Assembly: GCF_001623525.1 (NCBI RefSeq)
Contig: NZ_CP015225.1
Span: 4,600,501-4,664,500, forward strand
DNA: 64,000 nt
From: Pseudomonas fluorescens
GTDB lineage: Bacteria; Pseudomonadota; Gammaproteobacteria; Pseudomonadales; Pseudomonadaceae
Direction of reading: 5' to 3'
Both the position numbers and the translations under genes were made by a program. A model generated the notes under the pieces. That model was not told the origin of the DNA and did not search any database. It was given only the letters and a program-made list of their open reading frames with translations. Positions 1-9,842 of the stretch are shown in pieces (positions within the stretch are counted from its first letter, which is position 1; the number at the start of each line of letters is the position of its first letter).

Positions 1-143
1 AGCGCCACCCCGCTCCAGTCGCCGCTGTAATAGGCACTGTTGAAATGCCCCTGCCAGCGCTCGTCTTCAATGGCGGCCAGTGCCTGCAACAGTAACGGCA
101 GGTTCACCACCACCGGCAGCCGGGAAAACGCCGGGCGCGTCAT
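1..143 (-). CDS. Aspartyl/asparaginyl beta-hydroxylase-like protein (N-terminal 47 residues only)
   Basis: Reading leftward from an ATG at 141-143, an open frame runs off the window edge. The visible residues include the stretches HFNSAYYSGDWSGVAL and LPLLLQALAAIED. The pattern HFN-x-A-x-Y-x-G-DWSG-x-AL is what I associate with the start of small 2-oxoglutarate/iron-dependent Asp/Asn beta-hydroxylase domain proteins. The catalytic His/Asp residues would lie outside the window, so the family call rests on this N-terminal signature alone. The start lies 12 bp downstream of the TolC-family lipoprotein stop, so it is probably the last or a late gene of the operon that begins with the sulfotransferase. 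If the family call holds, the likely role is hydroxylation of a protein or peptide side chain, possibly on the adhesin of the same operon; that is inference. Confidence 0.55.
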   Translation of the reverse strand, partial: MTRPAFSRLPVVVNLPLLLQALAAIEDERWQGHFNSAYYSGDWSGVA

Positions 144-155
144 GCCAGCGCCCGG

Positions 156-1670
156 TTACTGAGTCACCGCAGCCGTCGTCGACACCGTGATGTCGCCCTG
201 GGCCCAGGCCGCTTCACGATTAGCCAGTGCCGTGGCGATCGACTGGACTGCGGTCGATTGCACTTCGTTTGGCAGTGGGTCGAGACCGGCACTGGCAAAG
301 ATCTGCCCGTAGGCGTTGCGCAGGTCGGCGTAGGCCAGGTCCCGGCGCAGATCGGCCTGCAAGGTATTCAGTTCACCCTGGATCAGATCCAGCTCGCCAA
401 TGCCCGCGGCCTGGTGACGGCTGCGCAACTGGCCAACGATCTGCCCGTCGATATCCGACAACTGCTGGCTGGTCTTGAACTGGCGCAGCGCTTCGCGATA
501 GTTGGCGTTGGCGACGTACAACTGCGCCAGCACGGCAATCGACATCGCCTGGCGCCGCGCCGAGGCCACTTCTTCACCGGCCTTGGCCACGTCGATGGCC
601 GCCGGGGCGGAGATCACGTTGAACAGGTTCCAGGTGACTTTCACACCGTAGTCAGCCCAGCCCTGTTCCACCAGGAACGAGTTGCTGTCGTAATGCCCGC
701 CGGCGGAAAACTCCAGCCCCGGCAGCAGGCGCAGCATGGCCTTGCGGGTTTCGGCGGCGGTGATGCGGGTCTGGTAATCCTGCTCGCGCAGTTCCGGGCG
801 GCTGGCCAGGGCTTCCTGTTCGAGACGGGCCAGGTCGACCTTGAGTTCCGGGATGGCGTATTCATCCTGGGTGGCCAGGGTCAGCTCGGTACCCAAGGGC
901 AAGTTGATCAGGGTCGCCAGTTCGGTCTTGGCCAGGGACAGCGCCCGACGCTGCTCTTCCAGTTGACGGGTCGCCTGGATCAGCGAGCGCTGGTAACCCA
1001 GGGCCTGCACCGGGTCACCAATGCGCTGTTCGCTCATGCTCTGGCTGTTGTCGCGCGCAGCCTCGACCCGGGCCATCAGGCTGTCGATCTGCTTGAGCAA
1101 ACGCTCGGCGGCCATGGCGCGCCAGTAGGCCGAACGCACGTCCTGGACGATGGTGTTGATCACCTTGCGCCGGCGCTCTTGCACGATCAGGCGCTGGTCC
1201 CCGGCCTGCTTGGCGCTGATGTAGCTGACGCCGAAATCGAGCACGTTCCAGACCATGGTCAGGTCCGCCACCTCGCGGTCGCGGTCCTGGGAGGTCGACG
1301 GCTCCAGGGACTGGGTGCCGGTTTCCACGCTCTGGCTGCTGGAGGCGTTGACGTTGTTGCGACCCACATAGCCGGCGTCCAGGGCCATGCGCGGCAGCAT
1401 GTCGAAACTGGCCAGGTCCAACTGACGCTTGGCCAGGGCTTCCTCCATGATCTTCAAGCGGCCTTCGAGGTTGTACTTCACTGCCCGGGCCATGGCCTGG
1501 TGCAGGGTCAGCGGGCCACTGAGCGGCTCCTGATCCTTGTACATATTCTGCAGGTCGGTTCGAGCGCGCTGCTCGCTGACGCTACGCTCGATCGGATCGC
1601 TGGTGACCGCACATCCACTCACCACCAGCGCCAGCAAACTCATACCGAATAACTTCTGACTTCTATTCAT
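156..1670 (-). CDS. TolC-family outer-membrane factor, lipoprotein
   Basis: A 504-residue protein of the outer membrane efflux protein family, which forms trimeric channels spanning the outer membrane and periplasm and docks with HlyD-type adaptors. The ATG at 1668-1670 is chosen because it puts a signal peptide with a lipobox (LVVSGC, Cys20) at the N-terminus; an upstream TTG at 1695-1697 would add nine residues. Two long helical OEP-type halves follow, with typical spacing (an LASRPELREQDYQ helix start and an LFNV strand region). Acylated outer-membrane factors are typical of RND-type exporters (OprM/NodT style) and less typical of type I secretion, where lapE in this window is a non-lipoprotein example. 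It sits 40 bp after the adhesin gene in the same operon and is the obvious outer-membrane exit for the adhesin, paired with the adaptors at 11,915-16,108. Confidence 0.88.
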   Translation of the reverse strand: MNRSQKLFGMSLLALVVSGCAVTSDPIERSVSEQRARTDLQNMYKDQEPLSGPLTLHQAMARAVKYNLEGRLKIMEEALAKRQLDLASFDMLPRMALDAGYVGRNNVNASSSQSVETGTQSLEPSTSQDRDREVADLTMVWNVLDFGVSYISAKQAGDQRLIVQERRRKVINTIVQDVRSAYWRAMAAERLLKQIDSLMARVEAARDNSQSMSEQRIGDPVQALGYQRSLIQATRQLEEQRRALSLAKTELATLINLPLGTELTLATQDEYAIPELKVDLARLEQEALASRPELREQDYQTRITAAETRKAMLRLLPGLEFSAGGHYDSNSFLVEQGWADYGVKVTWNLFNVISAPAAIDVAKAGEEVASARRQAMSIAVLAQLYVANANYREALRQFKTSQQLSDIDGQIVGQLRSRHQAAGIGELDLIQGELNTLQADLRRDLAYADLRNAYGQIFASAGLDPLPNEVQSTAVQSIATALANREAAWAQGDITVSTTAAVTQ

Positions 1671-1710
1671 TCCCTGGATTGCCCCTGGCTGCCCCAATAT
1701 TTTTTAGAAT

Positions 1711-4700
1711 TCAGGCCTGCGCCTCGCTGATGCCGACCTGTCGTAACGCCGTTGCCAAGCTGTCGACCTGACGCTGTTCAGTATCCTTGAGCTGTTGCAG
1801 CTGCTGGCCCAAGGTCGGTGCGCCGAACATCCCGCGCAGCCCTTGGGATACATCGCCGCCCTGCATCGACTGACTGCCGAAGGCACCCATCGATTCGCTC
1901 TCGGAAGCGGAGTCCTGGGTGAACAGGGTCGAAAGCGTGCTGCTGCCGAACACCCCACCATCGCCCCCACCAAAGCCCAGGAAGCCCTGGCCCGAACCAT
2001 CGCCAGCGGCATCGCTGCTGAACACCTGAGCGATATAGCTAGGCGCCAATTGGCCCCGGTTGATGAAAATATCTCCAATCGGCTTGAGGCCCCCGCCCAC
2101 GTCCCGTTGCTCGAACAGCGGCGGGAACCCCAGCGGCGAACCGAGATTGCCGGTCGGCGGGGTAAAGACGATCGGTTGCAGCGGCACCTCGGACGGCGGG
2201 ATAACCGTGACCGGGTCGGAGGTCAGGAACTCCGGCGGCGGCTTCACATCGTTGGGCACCACGGTGTCGATCGCATAGTTGTTGGACACCGCCACGCTGC
2301 CCCCGGCGTTGCCCGACAGGTCGCTGACGTTGCTGGTGTCCAGGGCGATGAAGTTGCTCGGGTCGGTGAGGTTCACCGTCGGTGTGAACGTCGCGGTCCA
2401 GGTCCTGCCGCCGTCGCTGCTGGTCAGGTTGGTCAGCTCGCCGTTGGTGACGCTGAGGTCCGACAGATCGAAATTGCTCACCGCCTCGCTGAAGGTGATG
2501 GTGACCTGGGTCGTCTCGCCCACGGTCAGGTTCGGATCGGCCACCACGATGGTCGCTGTCGGCCGGGTGGCATCGAGCGCGTAGTTGGCGGAGATCGCGA
2601 TGCCCACGCCGGCGTTGCCGGCCAGGTCCTGCACATTGCTGGCGTCGAGCAGGATCAGGTTGGTGGGATCGTTGACGCCTGCAGTAGGCGTCAGGGTCGC
2701 CGTCCAGGTCAGGCCACCGTCACTGCTGGCGAGGTTGGACAGCACGCCATTGGCCACACTCAGGTCGGACAGGTCGAAACCGGACACCGCCTCGGTGAAG
2801 GAGATAGTCACGGTGGTGCTCTGGCCGATGCCCAGGGTGGTGTCGCCCACGGTGATGGTGGCGCCTGGGCGAACCGTGTCGATTGCGTAGTTGTTGGAGT
2901 CCACCACACCGACACCGCTGTTGCCCGAGGCGTTGACCACGCCGCTGGTGTCCAGGCTGATCAGGTTGCTGGTATCGGTGATGCTGGCGCTCGGCGTGAA
3001 CGTGGCCGTCCAGGTGACACCGCCGTCGGTGGACGACACATTGCTGAGCGTGCCGTTGCTGATGGTCAGGTCACTGTTGTCGAAACCGCTCACAGCCTCC
3101 GAGAACGTAATGGTGACCTGCGAGGTTTCTCCTACGCGCAGCGCACTGTCGGCCACCACGATCGTGGCGGTCGGTACCTGCGTCTCGACCGCATAGTTGG
3201 CTGAGTCGGTGGTACCTGCCCCGCTGTTGCCAGCCGCGTCGCTCACGCCGGTATTGTCCAGGCTGATCAGGTTGCTGGCGTCGGTCACGCCCAGGGTTGG
3301 CGTGAACGTCGCGGTCCAGGTCAGGCCGCCATCGCTGCTGCTGACAGCGCTCAGGGTGCCGTTGTCGACGCTCAGGTCTGCGTTGCTGAAGCCGGTAACG
3401 GCCTCGCTGAAGGTGATGGTCACTTGGGCGGTTTCACCCGGTTTCAACACCGAATCGCTCAGCACGATGGTGGCGGTCGGACGCTGGCTGTCGACGCTGT
3501 AGTTGTTCGAATCGGTGGTGCCGCTGCCCGCGTTGCCCGCCAGGTCGGCGACGCCGCTGTTGGCAAGGGTGATGACGTTGCTGGTGTCCGTGATGCCAGC
3601 GACAGGCGTGAAGGTCGCGGTCCAGGTAATGCCACCGTCATTGCTGCTCAGCCCGCTGAGGGTCCCGTTGGCAACGCTCAGGTCGGCAGTGGTGAAGCCG
3701 GTCACGGCCTCGCTGAAGGTGATGGTCACCAGCGAGGTCTCGCCCGCGGCGATGGCGGTGTCGGCGACGACAATGGTCGCGGTCGGGCGCACGGTGTCGA
3801 TGGCGTAGTTATTGGAATCGGTGGTGCCGACGCCAGCGTTGCCCGAGACGTTGACGACACCGGTATTGTCCAGGGTGATCAGGTTGCTGGTATCGGCAAT
3901 GCTCGCACTCGGTGTGAACGTAGCCGTCCAGGTAACGCCGCCGTCGGAAGACGACACGTTGCTCAGCGTGCCATTGCTGATGGTCAGGTCGCTGTTGTCG
4001 AAACCGCTCACCGCTTCGTTGAAGGTGATGGTCACCTGGCTGGTTTCACCGATGCTCAGGGACGTATCGGCCACCACGATGGTCGCGGTCGGCACCTGGG
4101 TATCGACGGTGTAGTTGGCGGAGTTGCTGGTGCCGGTACCGGCGTTGCCGGCCGCGTCGCTCACGCCGCTGTTGTCCAGGACGATCAGGTTGGTGGCGTC
4201 CCGCGTACCGGTGGCCGGGGTGAAGGTCGCCGTCCAGGTAATGCCGCCATCGCTGCTGCTCACGGCGCTCAGCGTGCCATTGGCCACGCTCAGGTCCGAA
4301 TTGTCGAAACCGCTGACTGCCTCGCTGAAGGTGATGGTCACCAGTGAGGTTTCGCCGACGCTGAGGTTGCTATCGGCCATCACGATGGTCGCGGTCGGGC
4401 GCAGGGTATCGACAGCGTAGTTGTTCGAATCCGCAGTGCCGGTGTTGATGTTGCCCGCCACATCGGCGATCGAGCCACTGTTGAGGCTGATCAGGTTGGT
4501 ACTGTCGCTGATTCCCGCACTCGGGGTGAAGGTCGCGGTGAAGGTAATGTTGTCGCTGGTACTCAGCCCGCTCAGGGAACCATTGGCCACGGTCAGGTCC
4601 GCCAGGGTGAAGCTCGTCACGGCCTCGCTGAAGGTAATGGTCACCAGCGAGGTTTCGCCAATGGCAACGGTTGGGTCGGCCATGACGATGGTCGCGGTGG

Positions 4701-7700
4701 GGCGCACGGTGTCGACCACGTAGTTATTGGAATCGGTGGTGCCGACGCCCGCGTTGCCCGCGCCGTTGATCAAGCCGGTATTGTCCAGCGTGATCACGTT
4801 GCTGGTATCGGAAATGCTCGCGCTCGGCGTGAACGTGGCCGTCCAGGTGACGCCGCCGTCGGTGGACGACACATTGCTGAGCGTGCCGTTGCTGACTGTC
4901 AGGTCCGCGTTATCGAAACCGCTCACCGCCGAATTGAAGGTGATGGTCACCTGGGTCGTTTCACCGATTCCCAGCGTACTGTCGGCGACCACGATGGTCG
5001 CGGTCGGCACATTGGTGTCGACCTGGTAGTTGTTGGAGTTGGTCGTGCCGGTGCCGGTATTGCCCGCGGCATCGCTGATGCCGGTGTTGTTCAGGGTGAT
5101 GACGTTGGAAGTGTCGCTGACACCGAGCGCAGGCGTGAACGTCGCCGTCCAAGTGATGCCACCGTCGCTGCTGCTGACCGCACTCAGCGTGCCATTGGCC
5201 ACGCTCAGGTCCGAGTTGTCGAAACCGCTGACCGCTTCGGAGAACGTAATGGTCACCAGTGAGGTTTCGCCGACGCTCAGCGCGGTATCGGCCACCACGA
5301 TGGTCGCGGTGGGACGCAGCGTGTCGACGGCGTAGTTGTTGGAGTCGGTGGTGCCGCTGCCGGCGTTGCCCGCCCCATCTACGACGCCCGTGTTATTCAG
5401 CGTAATCAGGTTGGTGGCATCGCTGGTGCCGACGCTCGGGGTGAAGGTGGCGGTGTAGGTGATGTTGTCGCTGGTGCTCAGCCCGCTCAGGCTACCATTG
5501 GCGACCGTCAGGTCAGCCAGGGTGAAGCCGGTCACCGCCTCGCTGAAAGTGATGGTCACCACCGAGGTTTCGCCCAGGGCGACGGCCGTATCGGCGACGA
5601 CGATGGTGGCGGTGGGGCGCGCCGTGTCGATGGCGTAGTTGTTGGAGTCGGTGGTACCGCTGCCGGCGTTGCCGGCGGCGTCCGCCACGCCGGTGTTATC
5701 CAGGGTGATCAGGTTGGTGGCGTCGCTGGTGCTGACGCTCGGGGTCAGTGTCGCGGTCCAGGTGATACCGCCGTCGCTGGTGCTCAGCCCGGTCAGGGTG
5801 CCGTTGGCGACCGTCAGGTCGGCAGTGGTGAAGCCGGTCACTGCCTCGTTGAAGGTGATGGTCACCAGGGACGTTTCGCCGACCCTCAAGGCGTTATCGG
5901 CGACGACGATAGTCGCGGTCGGGCGCGCGGTGTCGACAGCATAGTTGTTGGAGCTGGTGGTGCCAGTACCGGCGTTACCGGCCAGGTCCAGCACGCCGGT
6001 ATTGGCCAGGACAATCAGGTTGGTGGCATCCGTGGTGCTGGCGCTTGGGGTGAGCGTCGCGGTCCAGGTGATGCCACCGTCGCTGCTGCTTAGTCCGCTA
6101 AGAGAGCCGTTGGCAACGGTCAAGTCGGCCAGGGTGAACCCCGTCACCGCCTCGCTGAAGGTAATCGTCACCAGGGAGGTTTCACCGATGTTCAGCGCGT
6201 TGTCGGCCACCACGATCGTGGCGGTCGGGCGCAGGGTGTCGATCGCGTAGTTGTTCGAGTCGGTGGTGCCGGTACCGACGTTGCCGGACAGGTCGGCAAC
6301 GCCGCTGTTGCTCAACGTGATCAGGTTGCTGGTATCGCTCACGCTGGCGGTCGGGGTCAGCGTTGCGGTCCAGGTGATACCTCCGTCGCTGGTGCTCAGC
6401 CCGGTGACCGTGCCGTTGGCCACCGTCAGGTCAGCGGTGGTGAAACCACTGACCGCCTCGTTGAACGTGATCGTCACCAAGGATGTTTCACCGGCGCTCA
6501 GCGCCGTGTCAGTCACCACGATCGTGGCGGTCGGCAGCACGGTGTCGATCGCGTAGTTGTTGGAGTTGGTGGTGCCAACGCCGTCGTTGCCACTCAGGTC
6601 CGCGACACCGGTATTGTTCAGCACCACCAGATTGGTGGTGTCGGTGACAGCGGCGTCGGGTGTCAGGGTTGCTGTCCAGGTGATACCGCCGTCACTGCTG
6701 CTCAGGCCGCTGAGGGTGCCATTGGCCACCGTCAGGTCGGCCGTGGTCAATCCGCTGACCGCCTCGGAGAAGGTGATGGTCACCAGCGAGGTTTCACCGT
6801 TCCTGAGGGCCGTGTCAGATACCACGATGGACGCCGTCGGCGCCACGGTGTCATTGACCACGTAATTGTTCGAATCGGTGGTGCCCACCCCGGCGTTACC
6901 GGCGAGGTCCGCCACACCAGTGTTGTTCAAGGTGATGATGTTGGTGGTATCGGCGATGTTGCTTGCCGCCGTCAGCGTGCCGGTCCAGGTGACGCCGCCG
7001 TCGCCGCTGGTCAGCGTGCCGACGGTGCCGTTCTGTACGGTCAGGTCCGCCGCGGTCAACCCCGTCACCGCCTCGGAGAAGGTGATGGTCACCTGCGACG
7101 TGCCGCCGGAGTTCAGGTTGGTGTTGGCTACGACGACGGTCGCGGTGGGCGGCGTTTCGTCCGGCACGTAGTTGGTGTTGATGGTGCCGCCATCGCCATA
7201 GACGTTGGCCACCGACGCCGGCGTAACACCTGCGGTGCCGGCACTCGTCCCACCGACGCCACTGCCGCCAACGTTGCCGGCCAGGGCCGCGAAGTTGGCC
7301 GCGGTAATCAGGATCGACCCCTTGTTCCAGATAGCACCGACACCCACGCCACCGGCGCCGCCCGCCTGGGTGTAGCCACCACCGGCACCGCCGCCACCGC
7401 CACCACCGCCCGCGCCGATGTTGTTGGAGATGACCGAGTTGCCGATGATCCGCAGGGTTGCGCCCGTGTCGTTGTAGATACCGCCAACCGCGCCACCGCC
7501 GGCACCGCCGATGTCGTTATAGCCATCGCCACCACCGCCGCCGCCGATGGACAACCCGCCGCTGCTGGCCGTGCCACCGGAGGAGCCGGTGCTGTAGCCG
7601 GCATAGACAGCGCCGCCGGCACCGCCGGTCGCGGAGCCGCCACGCCCGCCGATGTTGAAGAAACCGCCACCGGCACCGCCCTGGTTGGTAGAGCCCAAGG

Positions 7701-8946
7701 AACCCGAGGAGTTGAGCGTATCGCCGCCACGCCCGCCGATCCCGCCGCCGAGCGCACCACCGCCACCGCCACCACCACCTGCATATTCCGGCGTCACACC
7801 ACCGCCGCCGCCACCGCCCGCCGCCACGTTAGCCGTGACCGTGACGTTACGCAGGGTCAAGGTACCCGCGTTGTTGATCCCGCCGCCCTTGGCCACCAGC
7901 GCATCGTCACCACCGTTACCGCCGTTGCCCGACACAACGCCGCGGGTAATCACCAAACCATCGAGGGTGGCCGTGGTGCCGGCCGTCACGCTGATCACCT
8001 GGGTGCGGAACTGCCCGTCCAGGGTGACATCGGCGACGTTGTCGTTGTTGAGATCGCCGTCGATCGTGATGTTCTGGTTCACCACCAGCACCTGGGTCAA
8101 GGCAACGGTCATGCTGCTGTTGAAGGTGACGATGTCGCCGTTCTGCGCAGAACCCAAGGCCGCGCGCAAGGAGCCCACGCCGGAATTGGCATTGTTGGTG
8201 GCGGTCCAGGTGGCCAGGCCCCACTGGTATTCACTCATGGCATTGGCCGACAGCACGTTGGCGCTTTCGATGTTGCCGGTGGCGATCTCCAGGTCCCAGT
8301 CACCGCCGACGCCAGTGCGATCGTCGGAAGCCGCCACGTCACGCCCGGTCAACTGCGCCAATGAATCCACCAGGCTCAGGCCACGCTCGCCTTCGGCGGT
8401 GTAGCAGCCGTAGATCAGGATATCGCCGCCGGCGTTCATGTCCTGGCCGATCTGCGCCAGCACTTCGCTGCGGGCCTGGACGTTGTCCGCCGACAGGTAG
8501 CTGTTGCCCAGCCACAAATCACCGGCATTACCGTGGGCGATGATCTGCACCGAGCTGACGCCCTGGTGGGTGTCCAGGTAATCGGCGATCTGTTGCAGGC
8601 CGTCCTTGGTGGCATCCAGTTGTACCACCTGGGTCCCGGGCGCCACGCCTTCGAGCAGGTTGGCGGAATCCTTGACCCGGGAATCGACGAACACCACGCT
8701 CTTGCCGGGAACGGCAGCCTGGGTGGCATCGACCTGGCCTTGGGGTGCATGACTATCGGCAGGCTGGTCCGCTGTGGGCGTCTTGGCCGCCTCGGCAGTG
8801 GGTTGCGCGTCAGCTTGCGCGGCATCGGCCACGGTCGCCGCCACCGCGCCGTCGAACAGCATTCGCGGCTCCAGGGACATGATCATTGGCGATGCCAGGG
8901 CCTGTGCGCCCTCGGTTACCCGCGATTTGCCTTTGCTCCACCACAT
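1711..8946 (-). CDS. Giant LEPR/DUF4347 adhesin with 16 Ig-like repeats
   Basis: A 2411-residue surface protein. The ATG at 8944-8946 is preferred over a GTG nine bases upstream because AGGTGA lies 4-5 bases before it. Layout: the motif LEPRMLFDGA at residues 25-34; a DUF4347-like domain at about 80-245 with an HG (138-139) and a GC (180-181) placed like a caspase-fold dyad; a right-handed beta-helix/Gly-rich region at about 250-595 with runs of Gly; then 16 tandem Ig-like domains of 102 residues (PTATIVVAD...GETS...TITFSEAV...WTATFTP), close to the Big_12 type; and a unique Pro/Gly/Ser-rich tail of about 180 residues. There are no RTX nonapeptides, no VWA domain and no classical Sec signal peptide, so export probably differs from that of LapA. 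It lies between a sulfotransferase and a TolC-family lipoprotein in one operon. Adhesin is the best reading; DUF4347 function is not established to my knowledge. Confidence 0.85.
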   Translation of the reverse strand: MWWSKGKSRVTEGAQALASPMIMSLEPRMLFDGAVAATVADAAQADAQPTAEAAKTPTADQPADSHAPQGQVDATQAAVPGKSVVFVDSRVKDSANLLEGVAPGTQVVQLDATKDGLQQIADYLDTHQGVSSVQIIAHGNAGDLWLGNSYLSADNVQARSEVLAQIGQDMNAGGDILIYGCYTAEGERGLSLVDSLAQLTGRDVAASDDRTGVGGDWDLEIATGNIESANVLSANAMSEYQWGLATWTATNNANSGVGSLRAALGSAQNGDIVTFNSSMTVALTQVLVVNQNITIDGDLNNDNVADVTLDGQFRTQVISVTAGTTATLDGLVITRGVVSGNGGNGGDDALVAKGGGINNAGTLTLRNVTVTANVAAGGGGGGGVTPEYAGGGGGGGGALGGGIGGRGGDTLNSSGSLGSTNQGGAGGGFFNIGGRGGSATGGAGGAVYAGYSTGSSGGTASSGGLSIGGGGGGDGYNDIGGAGGGAVGGIYNDTGATLRIIGNSVISNNIGAGGGGGGGGAGGGYTQAGGAGGVGVGAIWNKGSILITAANFAALAGNVGGSGVGGTSAGTAGVTPASVANVYGDGGTINTNYVPDETPPTATVVVANTNLNSGGTSQVTITFSEAVTGLTAADLTVQNGTVGTLTSGDGGVTWTGTLTAASNIADTTNIITLNNTGVADLAGNAGVGTTDSNNYVVNDTVAPTASIVVSDTALRNGETSLVTITFSEAVSGLTTADLTVANGTLSGLSSSDGGITWTATLTPDAAVTDTTNLVVLNNTGVADLSGNDGVGTTNSNNYAIDTVLPTATIVVTDTALSAGETSLVTITFNEAVSGFTTADLTVANGTVTGLSTSDGGITWTATLTPTASVSDTSNLITLSNSGVADLSGNVGTGTTDSNNYAIDTLRPTATIVVADNALNIGETSLVTITFSEAVTGFTLADLTVANGSLSGLSSSDGGITWTATLTPSASTTDATNLIVLANTGVLDLAGNAGTGTTSSNNYAVDTARPTATIVVADNALRVGETSLVTITFNEAVTGFTTADLTVANGTLTGLSTSDGGITWTATLTPSVSTSDATNLITLDNTGVADAAGNAGSGTTDSNNYAIDTARPTATIVVADTAVALGETSVVTITFSEAVTGFTLADLTVANGSLSGLSTSDNITYTATFTPSVGTSDATNLITLNNTGVVDGAGNAGSGTTDSNNYAVDTLRPTATIVVADTALSVGETSLVTITFSEAVSGFDNSDLSVANGTLSAVSSSDGGITWTATFTPALGVSDTSNVITLNNTGISDAAGNTGTGTTNSNNYQVDTNVPTATIVVADSTLGIGETTQVTITFNSAVSGFDNADLTVSNGTLSNVSSTDGGVTWTATFTPSASISDTSNVITLDNTGLINGAGNAGVGTTDSNNYVVDTVRPTATIVMADPTVAIGETSLVTITFSEAVTSFTLADLTVANGSLSGLSTSDNITFTATFTPSAGISDSTNLISLNSGSIADVAGNINTGTADSNNYAVDTLRPTATIVMADSNLSVGETSLVTITFSEAVSGFDNSDLSVANGTLSAVSSSDGGITWTATFTPATGTRDATNLIVLDNSGVSDAAGNAGTGTSNSANYTVDTQVPTATIVVADTSLSIGETSQVTITFNEAVSGFDNSDLTISNGTLSNVSSSDGGVTWTATFTPSASIADTSNLITLDNTGVVNVSGNAGVGTTDSNNYAIDTVRPTATIVVADTAIAAGETSLVTITFSEAVTGFTTADLSVANGTLSGLSSNDGGITWTATFTPVAGITDTSNVITLANSGVADLAGNAGSGTTDSNNYSVDSQRPTATIVLSDSVLKPGETAQVTITFSEAVTGFSNADLSVDNGTLSAVSSSDGGLTWTATFTPTLGVTDASNLISLDNTGVSDAAGNSGAGTTDSANYAVETQVPTATIVVADSALRVGETSQVTITFSEAVSGFDNSDLTISNGTLSNVSSTDGGVTWTATFTPSASITDTSNLISLDTSGVVNASGNSGVGVVDSNNYAIDTVRPGATITVGDTTLGIGQSTTVTISFTEAVSGFDLSDLSVANGVLSNLASSDGGLTWTATLTPTAGVNDPTNLILLDASNVQDLAGNAGVGIAISANYALDATRPTATIVVADPNLTVGETTQVTITFSEAVSNFDLSDLSVTNGELTNLTSSDGGRTWTATFTPTVNLTDPSNFIALDTSNVSDLSGNAGGSVAVSNNYAIDTVVPNDVKPPPEFLTSDPVTVIPPSEVPLQPIVFTPPTGNLGSPLGFPPLFEQRDVGGGLKPIGDIFINRGQLAPSYIAQVFSSDAAGDGSGQGFLGFGGGDGGVFGSSTLSTLFTQDSASESESMGAFGSQSMQGGDVSQGLRGMFGAPTLGQQLQQLKDTEQRQVDSLATALRQVGISEAQA
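2279..7171 (-). repeat. 16 tandem 306-bp repeats encoding Ig-like domains
   Basis: Sixteen in-frame units of about 306 bp (102 codons; two are 303 bp) fill the middle of the DUF4347 adhesin gene. Each unit begins near PTATIVVAD and contains GETS-x-VTITFSEAV and a WTATLTP or WTATFTP motif. Units have diverged at the nucleotide level more than the lapA units have. Two units (around 4423-4723 and 5336-5638) share the variant SDNITFTATF or SDNITYTATF in place of SDGGITWTAT, suggesting duplication of multi-unit blocks. Confidence 0.9.
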
Positions 8947-8996
8947 GACGATCACCTGGACTCGAACTTCTTGAACACAAATGAAAAAAACCGCAG

Positions 8997-9842
8997 TCAG
9001 CTGACGGCGGCGTCGGTTTTCATACGAATGACATTGGCGGCGCTTGCGGACCCATCGCGCCAGAACGACAACTCGGCATACTTTTCAAACAGATCCGGCG
9101 GCAGCAGGGTGCGTCGAGCTTGCGGCGCGACCTTGGGCTTGACCTTGTGCAGGCCGGCAACGCCCAGGGCCTGGTCGAAGACCGGCGCGTCGTAGGTCAA
9201 GTGATTGAAATCGTGCTCGAACCAAGGCTCGCCGATGAACTCGTACACCAGTCGCATGACCCGCTCCGGTGCCTGGCTCAGCAGGTCGTAGTCAACGACC
9301 AGCAACGACTCGGCGTTCTCGCCGTAATAGGCCTCTTTGAGCGCCGTCCAGGCAAGCCCCACCAGACGATTGCGCTGGGCCAGGGTTTCGCAGCGGCTGT
9401 AGACGGTGTTGCGCTCGTCATCGTCGTTGAACAGCTTGGTGTTCTCGAACGGATTGGCGCGATAAAGGCGCTCCAGGCTGTCGAGGATCCAGGCAACGTT
9501 GCGCACGCAAGCGATGGTCTTGGCCTGGGGAAACAGGTCCTGCAGGGCAGGCAAACGGGCACACCATTGGCGATTGGTGTCGAAGATGACCGGTTTATCG
9601 GCTTTGTCGGCGTAGTAGGAATCGAAGAGGCCACGCAACAGGCGGCGGCGCAAGTCGGTATCGATCACCGAACCGAACTCGCTGCCGGCGCTGCATTGTT
9701 GCAGGACGCTGCTGAACAGCGAACCGACGGGACTGGTCATGCCGGCATGAAAGCGCGGGTTCTGCAGCAAAATGGCAGAAAGCAGGGTCGAGCCTGAGCG
9801 CGGCAAACCGGAAATAAAGTGAAACTGCGGCAATCCCTTCAC
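8997..9842 (-). CDS. Sulfotransferase family protein (PAPS-dependent)
   Basis: About 281 residues. The N-terminal stretch SGLPRSGSTLLSA is the 5'-phosphosulfate-binding loop of PAPS-dependent sulfotransferases, and ACVRNVAWILDSLERLY matches the 3'-phosphate-binding region (R...S). The family transfers sulfate from PAPS to hydroxyl or amino groups of proteins, carbohydrates or lipids. The start is uncertain: a GTG at 9840-9842 with AAAGGA upstream puts the P-loop near the N-terminus as is usual in the family, while a TTG at 9885-9887 would add 15 residues. It is the first gene of the operon and ends about 50 bp before the adhesin start. A protein (tyrosine) or glycan substrate on the adhesin is plausible but is inference. 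Confidence 0.85.
   Translation of the reverse strand: MKGLPQFHFISGLPRSGSTLLSAILLQNPRFHAGMTSPVGSLFSSVLQQCSAGSEFGSVIDTDLRRRLLRGLFDSYYADKADKPVIFDTNRQWCARLPALQDLFPQAKTIACVRNVAWILDSLERLYRANPFENTKLFNDDDERNTVYSRCETLAQRNRLVGLAWTALKEAYYGENAESLLVVDYDLLSQAPERVMRLVYEFIGEPWFEHDFNHLTYDAPVFDQALGVAGLHKVKPKVAPQARRTLLPPDLFEKYAELSFWRDGSASAANVIRMKTDAAVS

Noticed and set aside
1795..7171. Plus-strand open frames of about 101 codons repeated opposite the DUF4347 adhesin, and a 469-codon frame at 1795-3204
   Set aside because: They recur every 306 bp, matching the Ig-repeat unit of the real minus-strand gene, and have no ribosome binding sites or recognisable domains.
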